A DNA stretch of 37,738 nt from an uncultured Gammaproteobacteria bacterium (GTDB lineage: Bacteria; Pseudomonadota; Gammaproteobacteria; CAKMZV01). Of this stretch, positions 15,444 to 24,285 are shown one piece after another. Position 1 is the stretch's first letter. Every line of letters starts with the position of its first letter. Under the pieces are notes generated by a model, which saw only the letters and a program-made list of their open reading frames with translations, was not told the DNA's origin and did no database searches. Location: the NCBI GenBank assembly GCA_929200535.1, contig CAKMZV010000002.1, forward strand, positions 79,156 to 116,893, written 5' to 3'. The position numbers and the translations under genes were made by a program.

Positions 15444-16088
15444 ATGGATAAAAAAAATAAAACATTTCAAAAAAAATCGGATGCTGAGCTATTTCGCCTT
15501 GCGGTGGGTGAGGTGCAGCCAATCAAAAAAAATAACAACATTCGCACAAAGCAACAACCCCTATTAATTTTACAAAACGAACAGGCAAATACGTCAAGCA
15601 AGGTAAAAAATAATTTCTCTCAACACGACGCACAAGTAAAACAAAAATCACAACAATTCAATTCTCAAAAAATCACACTCACCAGCTTATTAGAGAGAGT
15701 TGCCGATAGCGAAGGTGGGTACCACAACCGCTTAATAGCGAATTTAGAGCAAATACAGTTTAATCGGCGTGATTCACGTTGTCGTCTATATCGTGATTTA
15801 CGCAAAGGGTTATTACCTATTGAGGATGAAATTGATCTGCACCACTGCACCGTAAAAGAAGCAAAGCATAAAACACTTAATGCTATTTTAAGTGCTTACT
15901 ATGAAGGCTTTCAATGTATTCGGATTATTCACGGCAAAGGTCTAAATTCTCAAGAGGGAAACGCCTCACCCATTAAATATGCCGTCAATCATTGGCTTAG
16001 GCAAGTACCGATAGTTAGAGGTTTTTGCTCTTGCGTACCAAAAGATGGCGGTACTGGTGCGATTTACGTGCTAATTGAGGATAAGTAG
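15444..16088 (+). CDS. smrA: Smr-domain protein (SmrA-like)
   Basis: The 214-residue protein has a basic, low-complexity N-terminal half rich in Lys, Gln and Asn, then a C-terminal Smr (MutS2-related) domain from about 125. Conserved elements DLHHCTVKEA (131-140) and IIHGKGLNS (161-169) match the DLH and HGKG motifs of Smr nucleases. E. coli SmrA/SmrB have nuclease activity; SmrB cuts mRNA at collided ribosomes. Whether this protein acts on RNA or DNA cannot be decided. It is divergent from surE with 75 bases between. A GTGGA 2-6 bases before ATG is too close for a usual ribosome site. Confidence 0.82.
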   Translation: MDKKNKTFQKKSDAELFRLAVGEVQPIKKNNNIRTKQQPLLILQNEQANTSSKVKNNFSQHDAQVKQKSQQFNSQKITLTSLLERVADSEGGYHNRLIANLEQIQFNRRDSRCRLYRDLRKGLLPIEDEIDLHHCTVKEAKHKTLNAILSAYYEGFQCIRIIHGKGLNSQEGNASPIKYAVNHWLRQVPIVRGFCSCVPKDGGTGAIYVLIEDK

Positions 16089-16134
16089 GAATATCCATAC
16101 CGTTGGGTACTGATTTCCTCAGGAGAGCTTTGTG

Positions 16135-16143
16135 TGGTATAAT
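16135..16143 (+). promoter_or_regulatory. Extended -10 promoter for rpmJ
   Basis: TGGTATAAT at 16135-16143 is a perfect extended -10 element (TGn then TATAAT at 16138-16143). The -35 position (about 16115-16120, ttcctc) is weak, as tolerated with extended -10 promoters. It predicts a start near 16150 and a leader of roughly 80 AT-rich bases before rpmJ. Confidence 0.6.
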
Positions 16144-16228
16144 TGATTGCTTGTTGTTTTTATATTAAAGGATTTTTTCCTTAAATATTATTTTAAACTT
16201 ATTATATTTTTTTATATTTTTTCTCTAA

Positions 16229-16354
16229 ATGAAAATACTTTCTTCACTTAAATCAGCTAAAAAAAGACATAGAGATTGCCAGATTGTTCGTCGTCGTGGG
16301 AAGATTTTTGTTATCAACAAAACAGACGGTCGCTTTAAAGCAAGACAACGCTAA
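16229..16354 (+). CDS. rpmJ: Ribosomal protein L36 (bL36), zinc-free type
   Basis: A 41-residue protein, [20 protein letters not shown] and then [21 protein letters not shown]. It matches the second type of L36 (YkgO-like): the [20 protein letters not shown] and RFKARQR pattern. Only one Cys (C17) remains, so the CCCH zinc site of classic L36 is missing, i.e. a C-minus form. It is located in the 23S rRNA-contacting region of the 50S subunit. It has its own extended -10 promoter and stands alone between smrA and the convergent SH3 gene. No Zur-type operator was recognised. Confidence 0.92.
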   Translation: MKILSSLKSAKKRHRDCQIVRRRGKIFVINKTDGRFKARQR

Positions 16355-16395
16355 TCTTTATTGGCAGTCTTAAATAGTCGTTATATATCTAATCG

Positions 16396-17076
16396 TTATA
16401 TATCCCAAGAGGCTTTCTTTTTTGCGGATAATCGTTTGCCGATAATATAGCCTATTAGCAGGGTAATAATCGAAACAATAATCAGCAGCGTTTGCCAGTT
16501 TGATTCTTGTTGCTGTTTTAAATCTTGTAAACTTCTTTGAAGTAGAGAGTTATCAAACTTTAAAAATTCTATATTTTTTTTGAGTTGATGATTTTCTTGA
16601 CTAACTTTAATCGGGTTAGCATTAATTTGATTAAGTTCTTGAATTTTTGTGTTTTTACTAAAATTTTGCGTTCTTAATGAGAGATTTTCCGCTCGGTAAC
16701 GCTGCACTTCTTTTTGTAGAAAAAGAGTTTCCTTTTTGTGGTTAGCAATTTCTTTTTGTAAGCTGAACACTTCTTTGTTGAGTTGCAAAATTTTGTGAAC
16801 TCGTCCTGGGTTAGCAGAAATATATTTACTTTCAATCCAGCCTGTTGTGCCGTTTTCTAATTGTATTTGATTCCAATTTTCTTTATTGCCCGTTAGAATA
16901 CGGATTTTCTGCCCAGCATTTAAATAAGTGACAATTTTTTTAGAGTTCGGCTGTTTATATAAAAAAGTGGTTAGTTGATCGGTCACGTAGCTTTCAAAAA
17001 TTTCGCCTAATGCTTGTCCAGAAAGACAAAATATCCATAGTGTAATCAGGAATTTTGTAATGTGAGACCTTTGCAT
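16396..17076 (-). CDS. TIGR04211-like SH3-domain, coiled-coil, membrane-anchored protein
   Basis: From the ATG at 17076 the protein has 226 residues: a signal peptide (MQRSHITKFLITLWIFCLSG, cleavage near QALG), a bacterial SH3 domain (about 26-90, with LNAGQKIRIL and NGTTGWIESKYI), a long coiled coil rich in Leu, Gln and Lys (about 95-190), one membrane span (LLIIVSIITLLIGYIIG) and a basic tail. This order matches the E. coli YgiM/TIGR04211 family, function unknown, envelope-associated. The ATG and the first residues (MQRS) lie inside the inverted repeat of a MITE. A longer frame starts at 17202, also inside the MITE, but would bury the signal peptide behind 42 foreign residues. It lies downstream of valS. 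Confidence 0.8.
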   Translation of the reverse strand: MQRSHITKFLITLWIFCLSGQALGEIFESYVTDQLTTFLYKQPNSKKIVTYLNAGQKIRILTGNKENWNQIQLENGTTGWIESKYISANPGRVHKILQLNKEVFSLQKEIANHKKETLFLQKEVQRYRAENLSLRTQNFSKNTKIQELNQINANPIKVSQENHQLKKNIEFLKFDNSLLQRSLQDLKQQQESNWQTLLIIVSIITLLIGYIIGKRLSAKKKASWDI

Positions 17077-17222
17077 AAAAGTATGGTAAGAGAAAAAAGA
17101 TAAAAAATCATTCTGATTGAGGCGTGAAATGAAGCTAATACGTCCGTCTTCGTAAATTTCACAACGAAAATCAGAGCGGTTTTTTGCTTTTTTACTTGTC
17201 ATATCTTTTGTGCAAAGGTCTC
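17064..17222. mobile_element. MITE copy 2 (159 bp), inserted at the 5' end of the SH3 gene
   Basis: Left end gagacctttgcataaaagta (17064-) and right end ...cttttgtgcaaaggtctc (to 17222) are inverted repeats. AATGT stands directly on both sides (17059-17063 and 17223-17227), a 5-bp target duplication. The interior closely matches copy 1 in inverted orientation and is itself nearly palindromic (aaaaaatcattctgattgag against its complement on the other arm). It separates valS from the SH3 gene and supplies the latter's ATG. Confidence 0.88.
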
Positions 17223-17267
17223 AATGTTGTTTTTTTGTGCGAATCATAGTTGATAGAGCTGGATTTT

Positions 17268-20072
17268 TTATTTTTGGAGTTTGAGGAGTTGCTCTTCAAG
17301 TTCTTTTTTTCTATGGTTAACTAATTGGTATTTTTGTTGGGTTTTTTCAACCACCTCTGCCGGTGCTTTATCTGTGTAGTTAGGATTATTTAGTTTAGCA
17401 CTCAATTGTGTGGCTTGTTTTTCTAATTGGGCAAGCTCTTTTTTAATGCGTGCAATTTCTGTACTTAAATCCACCGTTCCATCGAAGGGGATGGTCACCT
17501 TGAAATGACGGCATAGTCCGGTCATACCCAGCTTTTCATCTTGCGATTGGCTGATGGTGCATTGTTCGGCATTACATAATAGCAAGATTAAGGTGCTAAA
17601 TTGATGGTGATATTGCTGATCTTGGGTTTCTGTGTTTTCCAATAAGAGCGTGATTTTTGCCGAGGGTTTTATTTGATTTTTTGCTCGTAAGCTACGTACT
17701 GTAGTAATAAAATCCTTTAGCCAGTTGATTTGCTCCTCTACTTTTTGGTTGATATTATTTTTTTGAAATACTGGGTAGGGCTGGCACATAATTGTCGGTT
17801 GGGCATTGCCTTGTTCTGAACGGGGAAGTTGTTGCCATATTTCTTCGGTAATAAATGGAACTACCGGGTGAGCGAGGCGGCAAATACTTTCTAAAGTGGC
17901 AAGTAGAGTATTTAGCGTTTCTGCGTTTTCGTATTTATTGATAAAGGGTTTAATCATTTCAATATACCAATCGCAAAAATCATGCCATACAAAGTCATAA
18001 AGCGTGCTTGCCATTAGGTCAAAGCGGTATTTGGCAATATATTGCTCCATTTCGTTAATGGTTTGGTGAAGTCTTGATTCTATCCAGTTATTGCATAAAC
18101 TAAGCATTTGCTGATCTTCTTCGGTAATTGGTGTGGCGTTTGGAGTGTCGGCAACTTGTTGCACTTTCATAATGCTAAAGCGTGCCGAGTTCCACAGCTT
18201 ATTACAGAAATTACGATAGCCCTCACAGCGGTTTAATTCAAAGCGAATATCTCTGCCCGTTGAGGTCATTGCGATAAAGGTAAATCGTAGAGCATCGCAA
18301 CCATAGGTGGGAATACCTTGTGGAAATTCTGTCTTAGTGTCTTTGATGATTTTTTCCAATAGGTGATGTTGCATTAGCCCAGAGGTTCTTTTTTCTAAGA
18401 GAGTATCTAAGCTAACCCCATCGATAATGTCCGTTGGGTCAAGTACATTTCCTTTAGATTTAGACATTTTATCGCCTTTGCCATCACGCACTAAGCCGTG
18501 TACATAGACTTGTTTAAAAGGCACTTCACCCGTGAAATGAACGCCAAACATAATCATCCGCGCAACCCAGAAGAAGATAATATCAAAGCCAGTTACTAAT
18601 ACGCTGGTGGGATAAAAGGTTTTCAAAGCCTCGGTATTGTTTGGCCAGCCAAGTGTTGAAAAGGGCCAAAGAGCAGAGGAAAACCAAGTATCGAGAACAT
18701 CATCGTCTTGTTGTAGAGTGCCTTGATAGCCTTCTTCTTGGGCGATTTTTTTAGCTTCTTGTTCATCGTTTGCGACAATGTAAGAGCCGTCTTCTTTATA
18801 CCATACAGGGATTCTATGTCCCCACCAAAGTTGGCGTGAGATGCACCAGTCTTGAATGTTCTCTAACCATTGAAAATAGGTGTTTTCCCAGTTCTTGGGC
18901 ACAAATTCAATTTTTTCTTCTTTAACCACCTGAATTGCTTTTTCAGCTAAAGTTTCCGCTTTAACAAACCATTGATCCGTTAAATAGGGTTCGATGACGA
19001 CACCAGAGCGATCCCCATAAGGTCTTTTCATCAAATGATCATCAATTTTTTCTAAGAGCTTGGCTTGGCGTAAATCTTCAACAATAACCTCACGTGCTGC
19101 AAAACGATCTAAGCCGCGGTATTTCTTTGGCGCATTGTCGTTCATCATAGCATCTGGGGTGAAGAGATTAATGATTTCCATTTGGTGGCGTTGTCCAACT
19201 TGATAATCATTAAAATCGTGGGCTGGCGTGATTTTCACACAGCCTGTGCCAAATTCAGGATCCACGTATTCATCACGGATAACGGGGATTTTTCTATCGG
19301 TCATCGGTACCCAAACCATTTTTCCGATAAAAGGAGCATAGCGTTCATCAGCAGGATTGACCGCAAGCGCACCATCTGCAAGAATCGTTTCGGGGCGTGT
19401 GGTGGCAATTAGCAGATGTTTTTTTCCAGCGACCTCACCATCGACAAACGGATAACGAACCGTATATAAAAAGCCTTTTTCTTCCTTATTGATAACCTCA
19501 AGATCAGAAATAGCCGAGAGCAACTTAGGGTCCCAATTAACAAGGCGCTTACCACGATAAATTAAGCCCTCACGGTATAGCCGAACAAAAACCTCGGTAA
19601 CCGCAGCAGACATTTCTTTATCCATCGTAAAGCGTTCACGTTGCCAATCGACAGAAGCCCCCATACGCCTTAGTTGGCGTGAGATATTACCCCCTGATTG
19701 CTCTTTCCACTCCCAAATCTTATCAATAAACTTTTCACGTCCAAGCTCGGTACGCTTTATTCCCTCGCTCAGTAACTTACGCTCAACCAGCATTTGGGTT
19801 GCAATACCGGCATGATCGGTGCCTGGTTGCCATAGCGTATTAAATCCTTTCATTCGATGATAGCGCGTGAGGCAATCCATAATGGTATCTTGAAAAGCAT
19901 GCCCCATATGTAAACTTCCAGTCACATTAGGTGGTGGAATCATTAAGCTCCACGCCTCACCATAGCTTTCTTGAGAAGATGAAGAAGGTAACTTAGCGGT
20001 AAAATAACCCTCTTTTTCCCATCGTTGGTAGATGGTTTTTTCCATTGCTTGTGGTTGATAGACTTTATCCAT
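17268..20072 (-). CDS. valS: Valyl-tRNA synthetase
   Basis: ValS charges tRNA-Val and edits threonyl-tRNA-Val. The 934-residue protein is a class I synthetase of normal bacterial size. The HIGH motif is HMGH (55-58) in PPPNVTGSLHMGH; the KMSKS loop is at 535-539. The CP1 editing domain lies between (TTRPETILADGA). The anticodon-binding domain is in the last third, and the end is the ValS-specific coiled coil (EIARIKKELAQLEKQATQL). The ATG overlaps the end of a small ORF that follows the DNA methylase. It lies downstream of pepA as in the E. coli pepA-holC-valS cluster, but holC is missing between them. Confidence 0.97.
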   Translation of the reverse strand: MDKVYQPQAMEKTIYQRWEKEGYFTAKLPSSSSQESYGEAWSLMIPPPNVTGSLHMGHAFQDTIMDCLTRYHRMKGFNTLWQPGTDHAGIATQMLVERKLLSEGIKRTELGREKFIDKIWEWKEQSGGNISRQLRRMGASVDWQRERFTMDKEMSAAVTEVFVRLYREGLIYRGKRLVNWDPKLLSAISDLEVINKEEKGFLYTVRYPFVDGEVAGKKHLLIATTRPETILADGALAVNPADERYAPFIGKMVWVPMTDRKIPVIRDEYVDPEFGTGCVKITPAHDFNDYQVGQRHQMEIINLFTPDAMMNDNAPKKYRGLDRFAAREVIVEDLRQAKLLEKIDDHLMKRPYGDRSGVVIEPYLTDQWFVKAETLAEKAIQVVKEEKIEFVPKNWENTYFQWLENIQDWCISRQLWWGHRIPVWYKEDGSYIVANDEQEAKKIAQEEGYQGTLQQDDDVLDTWFSSALWPFSTLGWPNNTEALKTFYPTSVLVTGFDIIFFWVARMIMFGVHFTGEVPFKQVYVHGLVRDGKGDKMSKSKGNVLDPTDIIDGVSLDTLLEKRTSGLMQHHLLEKIIKDTKTEFPQGIPTYGCDALRFTFIAMTSTGRDIRFELNRCEGYRNFCNKLWNSARFSIMKVQQVADTPNATPITEEDQQMLSLCNNWIESRLHQTINEMEQYIAKYRFDLMASTLYDFVWHDFCDWYIEMIKPFINKYENAETLNTLLATLESICRLAHPVVPFITEEIWQQLPRSEQGNAQPTIMCQPYPVFQKNNINQKVEEQINWLKDFITTVRSLRAKNQIKPSAKITLLLENTETQDQQYHHQFSTLILLLCNAEQCTISQSQDEKLGMTGLCRHFKVTIPFDGTVDLSTEIARIKKELAQLEKQATQLSAKLNNPNYTDKAPAEVVEKTQQKYQLVNHRKKELEEQLLKLQK

Positions 20073-20199
20073 TTTTTTGGTATGCTTTTTGTATTGTTTG
20101 TTGCAGGTTCTTATTATTGAGTTGGTTTACTCGTTCTTTTTCTTCATCGTCAGCAGTAGAGATGCTGAATATCTTATTTTTTAATTCTAAAAGTTCCAT
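20065..20199 (-). CDS. Small 44-residue ORF between DNA methylase and valS
   Basis: ATG at 20199 opens a 44-codon frame (MELLELKNKIFSISTADDEE, then KERVNQLNNKNLQQ...) that starts inside the last 26 bases of the methylase gene and ends 8 bases past the first base of the valS ATG. It is charged, Gln/Asn-rich and probably helical. The double overlap suggests translational coupling of methylase, this ORF and valS. I do not recognise it; it could be a real small protein, or the frameshifted tail of a once longer methylase. Confidence 0.4.
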   Translation of the reverse strand: MELLELKNKIFSISTADDEEKERVNQLNNKNLQQTIQKAYQKNG

Positions 20200-21778
20200 T
20201 GTGTTTTTCTATATTCAAATATTGCCATAAATTTTCTTCATAGTACAGATTGTCATTTTGAGCAAAAAAATCACTAAAAATAGGCAAACATTCTAAATCA
20301 TTTCGTAGTACTTTATGGGTATTAAAAATTTTTTTAAATAGCCAACTCATTATTTCAGTATTCATCAAAAATACTAATTGTTCTTCTGTGATGGAAATAT
20401 TATTTTCAGTAAATGGTGTGTTTTTTTTATTGAGAATGAAAAAATTGGCACTATTTAAAAAATACCGTTGCTTATTATCTAACGCAAAAATGAGTTCAGA
20501 GTTAATAAAGCGATAAACTATTTTTTTATTAGCAAGATATAGGCTTTTATTAGCTGTTTGTTGAAATTTAGAAAAATCTTCAACAATATAAAATTGGGCA
20601 GCATTTATTTTTTCTTTATCAATGTCACATCCTCTATAAATAGGTTTGCATCCTTTTTCTTGTGTGCTTTTAAGGTGTTTTGCATTATCGCCAGTAACAA
20701 TCCCTAATCCCCATTTAGCTTTTCCTTTAAGGTTTTGATGAGGGATTGAATATAGCTGTGAAATTACTTTTTCCTCTTCAGTAGAGGTATCAAAATTAAT
20801 AATTGAATTTGGGTTGTTAAAAAAGCTTTGTTGGTCTCTTTGATAGCTTTTTTTGTTTTTAAAAAAACATTTGGTTTTAGACTCACTGCTATTATTATTT
20901 TGAACGATAACGCTATAGGCTCTGGTTTGTAATCCAGTAAATGGCTTTTCATGGTTTATAAGCCTTAATACTCTTTTTTCTAATACTTTTTTGCGAACTG
21001 AGCTAAAAGCCCCTATATTAAAAAATGCCTCAGGTAGTAGGATGCCAAGATAACCATTTTTTTCTAATAAATCTAAGGTTAATATTACAAATAGAGCAGC
21101 AGAGTCTATTTTTATTCCGTGGTTAAATTTTTTGGCGTAGTATATTTTTTCCTCGCTATTAAATTTATATCCCCAAGGAGGATTAGTAAAAATAAAATTA
21201 TATTTTTGATGATGGTTTTCTTCTAATAAGTTAAGATTTTTAATGTGTTGGGTAGTTTTTCCAGTTGTCTGATAAAAACGTTTATTAGCAATCTCAAGAG
21301 CAGTTTGATCAATATCAAAACCATAAATATTTTCAGGCTTAAAGCCTTTTTCTAAGGCTTTAATTAGAAAGTTTCCTGTACCACAACAGGGATCTAAAAA
21401 AGTATCATTATCATCGACACAAACAATCGCCTCAAACATTTCCTCTATAACGGCTTCTGGTGTGTAGTAAATGCCTTGTTTATTCCTATCTGCCACACTA
21501 AGAGATTGCTCGTATGCAGAAGATTGCTGATGTGCATTATCATCTTGTAGTATGTTTAGAACAGGTGTTTGAGAATCATTGTAATGTTGCTTATTAGCCC
21601 GTTTATTTAGCTTGCTTTTCCCCAAAATATATTGTTTGAAATAAGCATAGCTTTCATAGCTAATGTGACCGTTTTGTGAAGAGACCAAGAGCTTTGTTTT
21701 TAACCAGTTATGCAGTGTTGCATTAGAGATATTTAGTTCATCAACTATGGTTTGAAAGCTAACGTACTTCTTGTGCAT
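20174..21778 (-). CDS. N6-adenine DNA methyltransferase, TaqI/Eco57I-like
   Basis: A 534-residue protein. Residues 1-50 look like a helix-turn-helix (FQTIVDELNISNATLHNWLK). Then come motif X GIYYTPEAV (102-110), SAM motif I LDPCCGTGNFL (128-138), the acidic GFDIDQTALEIA (153-164), and the catalytic motif IV NPPW (199-202), marking amino-methylation of adenine. The C-terminal half carries a TaqI-like recognition domain (IYRGCDIDK; YLANKKIVYRFIN). No cognate nuclease is adjacent, so it may be an orphan methylase, or a fused Eco57I-type enzyme, although no nuclease motif is evident. It sits 15 bases after pepA, where holC is found in enterics, suggesting gene replacement or insertion. Recognition site unknown. 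Confidence 0.82.
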   Translation of the reverse strand: MHKKYVSFQTIVDELNISNATLHNWLKTKLLVSSQNGHISYESYAYFKQYILGKSKLNKRANKQHYNDSQTPVLNILQDDNAHQQSSAYEQSLSVADRNKQGIYYTPEAVIEEMFEAIVCVDDNDTFLDPCCGTGNFLIKALEKGFKPENIYGFDIDQTALEIANKRFYQTTGKTTQHIKNLNLLEENHHQKYNFIFTNPPWGYKFNSEEKIYYAKKFNHGIKIDSAALFVILTLDLLEKNGYLGILLPEAFFNIGAFSSVRKKVLEKRVLRLINHEKPFTGLQTRAYSVIVQNNNSSESKTKCFFKNKKSYQRDQQSFFNNPNSIINFDTSTEEEKVISQLYSIPHQNLKGKAKWGLGIVTGDNAKHLKSTQEKGCKPIYRGCDIDKEKINAAQFYIVEDFSKFQQTANKSLYLANKKIVYRFINSELIFALDNKQRYFLNSANFFILNKKNTPFTENNISITEEQLVFLMNTEIMSWLFKKIFNTHKVLRNDLECLPIFSDFFAQNDNLYYEENLWQYLNIEKHNGTFRIKK

Positions 21779-21793
21779 TGGGGCGAATATTTT

Positions 21794-23344
21794 TTAAGAT
21801 TTATTCTGTTTGAGTAGCCAGTTAGCAAGCAGTGGCACTGGGCGACCTGTTGCTCCTTTTTTCTTGCCTTCTAACCAAGCAACGCCAGCGATGTCAAGGT
21901 GAGCCCATTTGGTATTTTTGACAAAACGTTTAAGAAAGCAGCCTGCGGTGATACTGCCAGCGGCTCGTCCGCCAATATTTGCCATATCGGCAAAATTGCT
22001 GTGCAATAGCTCATCATACTCATCATCAAGTGGTAATTGCCAGCAGGGGTCAAGCACGGATTGCCCAACGTTCATTAGTTCGTTGGCAAGCTCGTCATCG
22101 TTTGACATTACGGCACTGCGATGATTCCCCAGAGCAATAATGCAAGCACCAGTTAAGGTGGCAATGTTGATCATTTTTCGCGGTTGGTATGTTTCTTCGG
22201 CGTAGCTTAGTGAATCGGCAAGAATTAAACGTCCTTCGGCATCGGTATTAAGCACTTCAACCGTTTGCCCAGAGTAAGATTTAAATACATCGCCCGGTTT
22301 GGTGGCACAATCTGAAGGCATATTTTCGGTCGCAGGAATAATGCCAATAATGCGGTTTTGGCATACGTTGGTTTCGGCAAGAAAACGCATTGTCCCCATC
22401 ACACTGGCTGCACCGCACATATCGTATTTCATTTCATCCATTCCAGCGGATGGTTTAAGCGAAATACCACCGGTGTCAAAGGTAACGCCTTTGCCGACTA
22501 AAATAATGGGGGCATCTTTTGCTTTTTTTGTTTTAGGGGTATATTCTATTTCGATAAATTTGGACTCTTCTATACTTCCTCTGCCGACACTAAGAAAAAC
22601 CTCCATTCCCAGCTTAGCCAACGCCTCCTCATCTTTAATACGAACTTGCAAGCTATCGTATTGCTTACCCATTGTTTGGGCGTAGTCAGCGAGATACGTT
22701 GGGGTGCAGATGTTGGCAGGAAGATCACCAAGAAAACGTGCGGTATTAACCCCTTCTCCGAGCTTGGCTCCAAGCGTTAATGCTTGATCTGCTTGTTGGT
22801 TGGTCAAACCATTATCTGGAATGGTGCATTTAATGGTTTGCAGGGTGTTATTTGATTTGTCTTTTTTTTCTTTTGGTGGATAACAATCGATATTTTGTGT
22901 GGCGACTTGCTCATTAAATTGGTAGCGGTGGCGTACAAATTTAAATGCCATTTGCTGGAGCATAAAAGGCATTTCAATATTGGGGGCAAGCTGACTAAAA
23001 AAGTTAATACAAATATTTTCAACCGATAAAGAGCTTAATGTGTTTACCGTGGTATCAACTATCTTATCGTAATTTTTAGCATCCAGTTTTTTGAATTTTC
23101 CTAAGCCAATCAATAAAAATCTCTTTATTTGAGAGCCATCATCGGTTATGGTATGCAGATGCGCTTGTGCCAAATCACCGGTGAAATCACCCTGTTCGAT
23201 AATTTTACGAACGCCCTTATCAACCAACATATCATACATTGTTTTATCAGTTACAAGATAGCTTAGCGGTTGATCGCTATACATAGCAATACAAAGGCAA
23301 TCGCAGGAAGTTAGATCGGTTGTTTTTATGGATTTAAATTGCAT
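21794..23344 (-). CDS. pepA: Leucyl aminopeptidase PepA (M17)
   Basis: PepA is a hexameric two-metal cytosolic aminopeptidase; in E. coli it also binds DNA in Xer recombination and carAB control. The 516-residue length fits. The C-terminal catalytic domain holds VGKGVTFDTGGISLKPS with the metal-binding Lys and Asp, the KYDMCGAA segment, and the M17 signature NTDAEGRL (366-373). The N-terminal domain is divergent, as is common. It is flanked by two acquired-looking methylase loci: the EcoRV-like pair upstream and the TaqI-like gene downstream. Confidence 0.95.
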   Translation of the reverse strand: MQFKSIKTTDLTSCDCLCIAMYSDQPLSYLVTDKTMYDMLVDKGVRKIIEQGDFTGDLAQAHLHTITDDGSQIKRFLLIGLGKFKKLDAKNYDKIVDTTVNTLSSLSVENICINFFSQLAPNIEMPFMLQQMAFKFVRHRYQFNEQVATQNIDCYPPKEKKDKSNNTLQTIKCTIPDNGLTNQQADQALTLGAKLGEGVNTARFLGDLPANICTPTYLADYAQTMGKQYDSLQVRIKDEEALAKLGMEVFLSVGRGSIEESKFIEIEYTPKTKKAKDAPIILVGKGVTFDTGGISLKPSAGMDEMKYDMCGAASVMGTMRFLAETNVCQNRIIGIIPATENMPSDCATKPGDVFKSYSGQTVEVLNTDAEGRLILADSLSYAEETYQPRKMINIATLTGACIIALGNHRSAVMSNDDELANELMNVGQSVLDPCWQLPLDDEYDELLHSNFADMANIGGRAAGSITAGCFLKRFVKNTKWAHLDIAGVAWLEGKKKGATGRPVPLLANWLLKQNKS

Positions 23345-23373
23345 AATTTTTGTGTTGTAAGTTTAATAATTAG

Positions 23374-23383
23374 AGGTAGCCTA
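23374..23383. repeat. 10-bp direct repeat, distal side of the R-M pair
   Basis: AGGTAGCCTA lies 11 bases downstream of the EcoRV-like methylase stop. The same 10 bases, same orientation, occur at 25144-25153 on the other side of the operon. Inverted copies are found at 13503-13512 (inside apbE) and 34678-34687, so it is not unique to the cassette. Confidence 0.35.
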
Positions 23384-23394
23384 TTCTTTATGTA

Positions 23395-24285
23395 CTATAA
23401 ACATAAGGTTAGTTGAGCTTGGGTTTTTATTTCGGGTTCTTTGTTTATTGTTATATCATAGTTTGTAATCAGGGCTTCTACCATTGGGTTTCTATTTTTT
23501 TCACTCCCTCCAAGATGATAGAAGTGTTCCCTTGTTAAGATGTTGAATTTATTCCATATTGAATTAATGTATTTATTTTCACGAAAATCATTATGATGCC
23601 AAGTAGATAAAATAAATTTACTTTTTGTTTTTGATAAAGCATCAAATAGGGCGTTTTCCATATTTTCATCCCATCCATTAAAATAATCTGCGTGTCTATC
23701 TATATAAGGTGGGTCGCAATAAATAATATCAGAGGATTTTGCTTTAGAAATAGTTTTTTCAAATGATTGACACACAAACTCAAAATTTTTTAAAGATAAA
23801 GTATGGCTTATATGAGAAGTTTGATTAACAATTTTACTGATATAGGCTTGTGCAAATCGTTGAGGCTTTTTGCAAAAAGGAGTGTTAAACCCTCCTTTTT
23901 TGTTAAAACGAATCATTCCATTAAAGCAAGCTCTATTTAAAAATAGAAAATCTAAAGGAGCGTGTTCATTATTAAATCGTTCTCGTATTTCATAATAATG
24001 CTCTTCTCCTTTTTCAAGAAGGGTGGCTCCTTCTGTATATAAGTATTCTTTAACTCGCCGGGGGCTAATTTCATTACTTGCTATTGCTTGATAAAATTTA
24101 ATTAGATGAGGGTTAGTGTCACACAATGTTGCTTGGTTTGGTGCAAGATTAAAACCGACTACTCCAGTTCCCATAAAAGGCTCTATCCATTTGCCATTGA
24201 AGTTAGGTGGAGAAATAGATTTTATCCAAGGAACTAATTTTGTTTTTATTCCTTGAGATTTTATTGGCGGTACGTGAATTTTCAT
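23395..24285 (-). CDS. EcoRV-like N6-adenine DNA methyltransferase (D12 class)
   Basis: This should protect the host by methylating adenine in the site cut by the adjacent nuclease, by homology GATATC. The 296 residues follow M.EcoRV closely as I recall it: [17 protein letters not shown], then SAM motif [13 protein letters not shown] (35-46), [18 protein letters not shown] (111-128), [19 protein letters not shown], catalytic DPPY (191-194), and [13 protein letters not shown]. Motif order is that of the alpha/D12 (Dam-like) group. The ATG overlaps the stop of the nuclease gene (TAATG), so nuclease and methylase are probably coupled, with the nuclease first. No controller gene is visible. Confidence 0.93.
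   Translation of the reverse strand: MKIHVPPIKSQGIKTKLVPWIKSISPPNFNGKWIEPFMGTGVVGFNLAPNQATLCDTNPHLIKFYQAIASNEISPRRVKEYLYTEGATLLEKGEEHYYEIRERFNNEHAPLDFLFLNRACFNGMIRFNKKGGFNTPFCKKPQRFAQAYISKIVNQTSHISHTLSLKNFEFVCQSFEKTISKAKSSDIIYCDPPYIDRHADYFNGWDENMENALFDALSKTKSKFILSTWHHNDFRENKYINSIWNKFNILTREHFYHLGGSEKNRNPMVEALITNYDITINKEPEIKTQAQLTLCL

Noticed and set aside
15369-15470. 34-residue N-terminal extension of SurE
   Set aside because: Canonical SurE begins MHILLSNDDG, and the extension runs into the control region of the divergent smr gene.
16379-16404. 15-bp tandem duplication cgttatatatc near the 3' end of the SH3 gene
   Set aside because: Two low-complexity AT-rich copies without other context; could be chance slippage.
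17077-17202. Longer start of the SH3 protein inside the MITE
   Set aside because: It would place 42 transposon-derived residues before a clear signal peptide, so the ATG at 17076 is preferred, though both starts are in the MITE.
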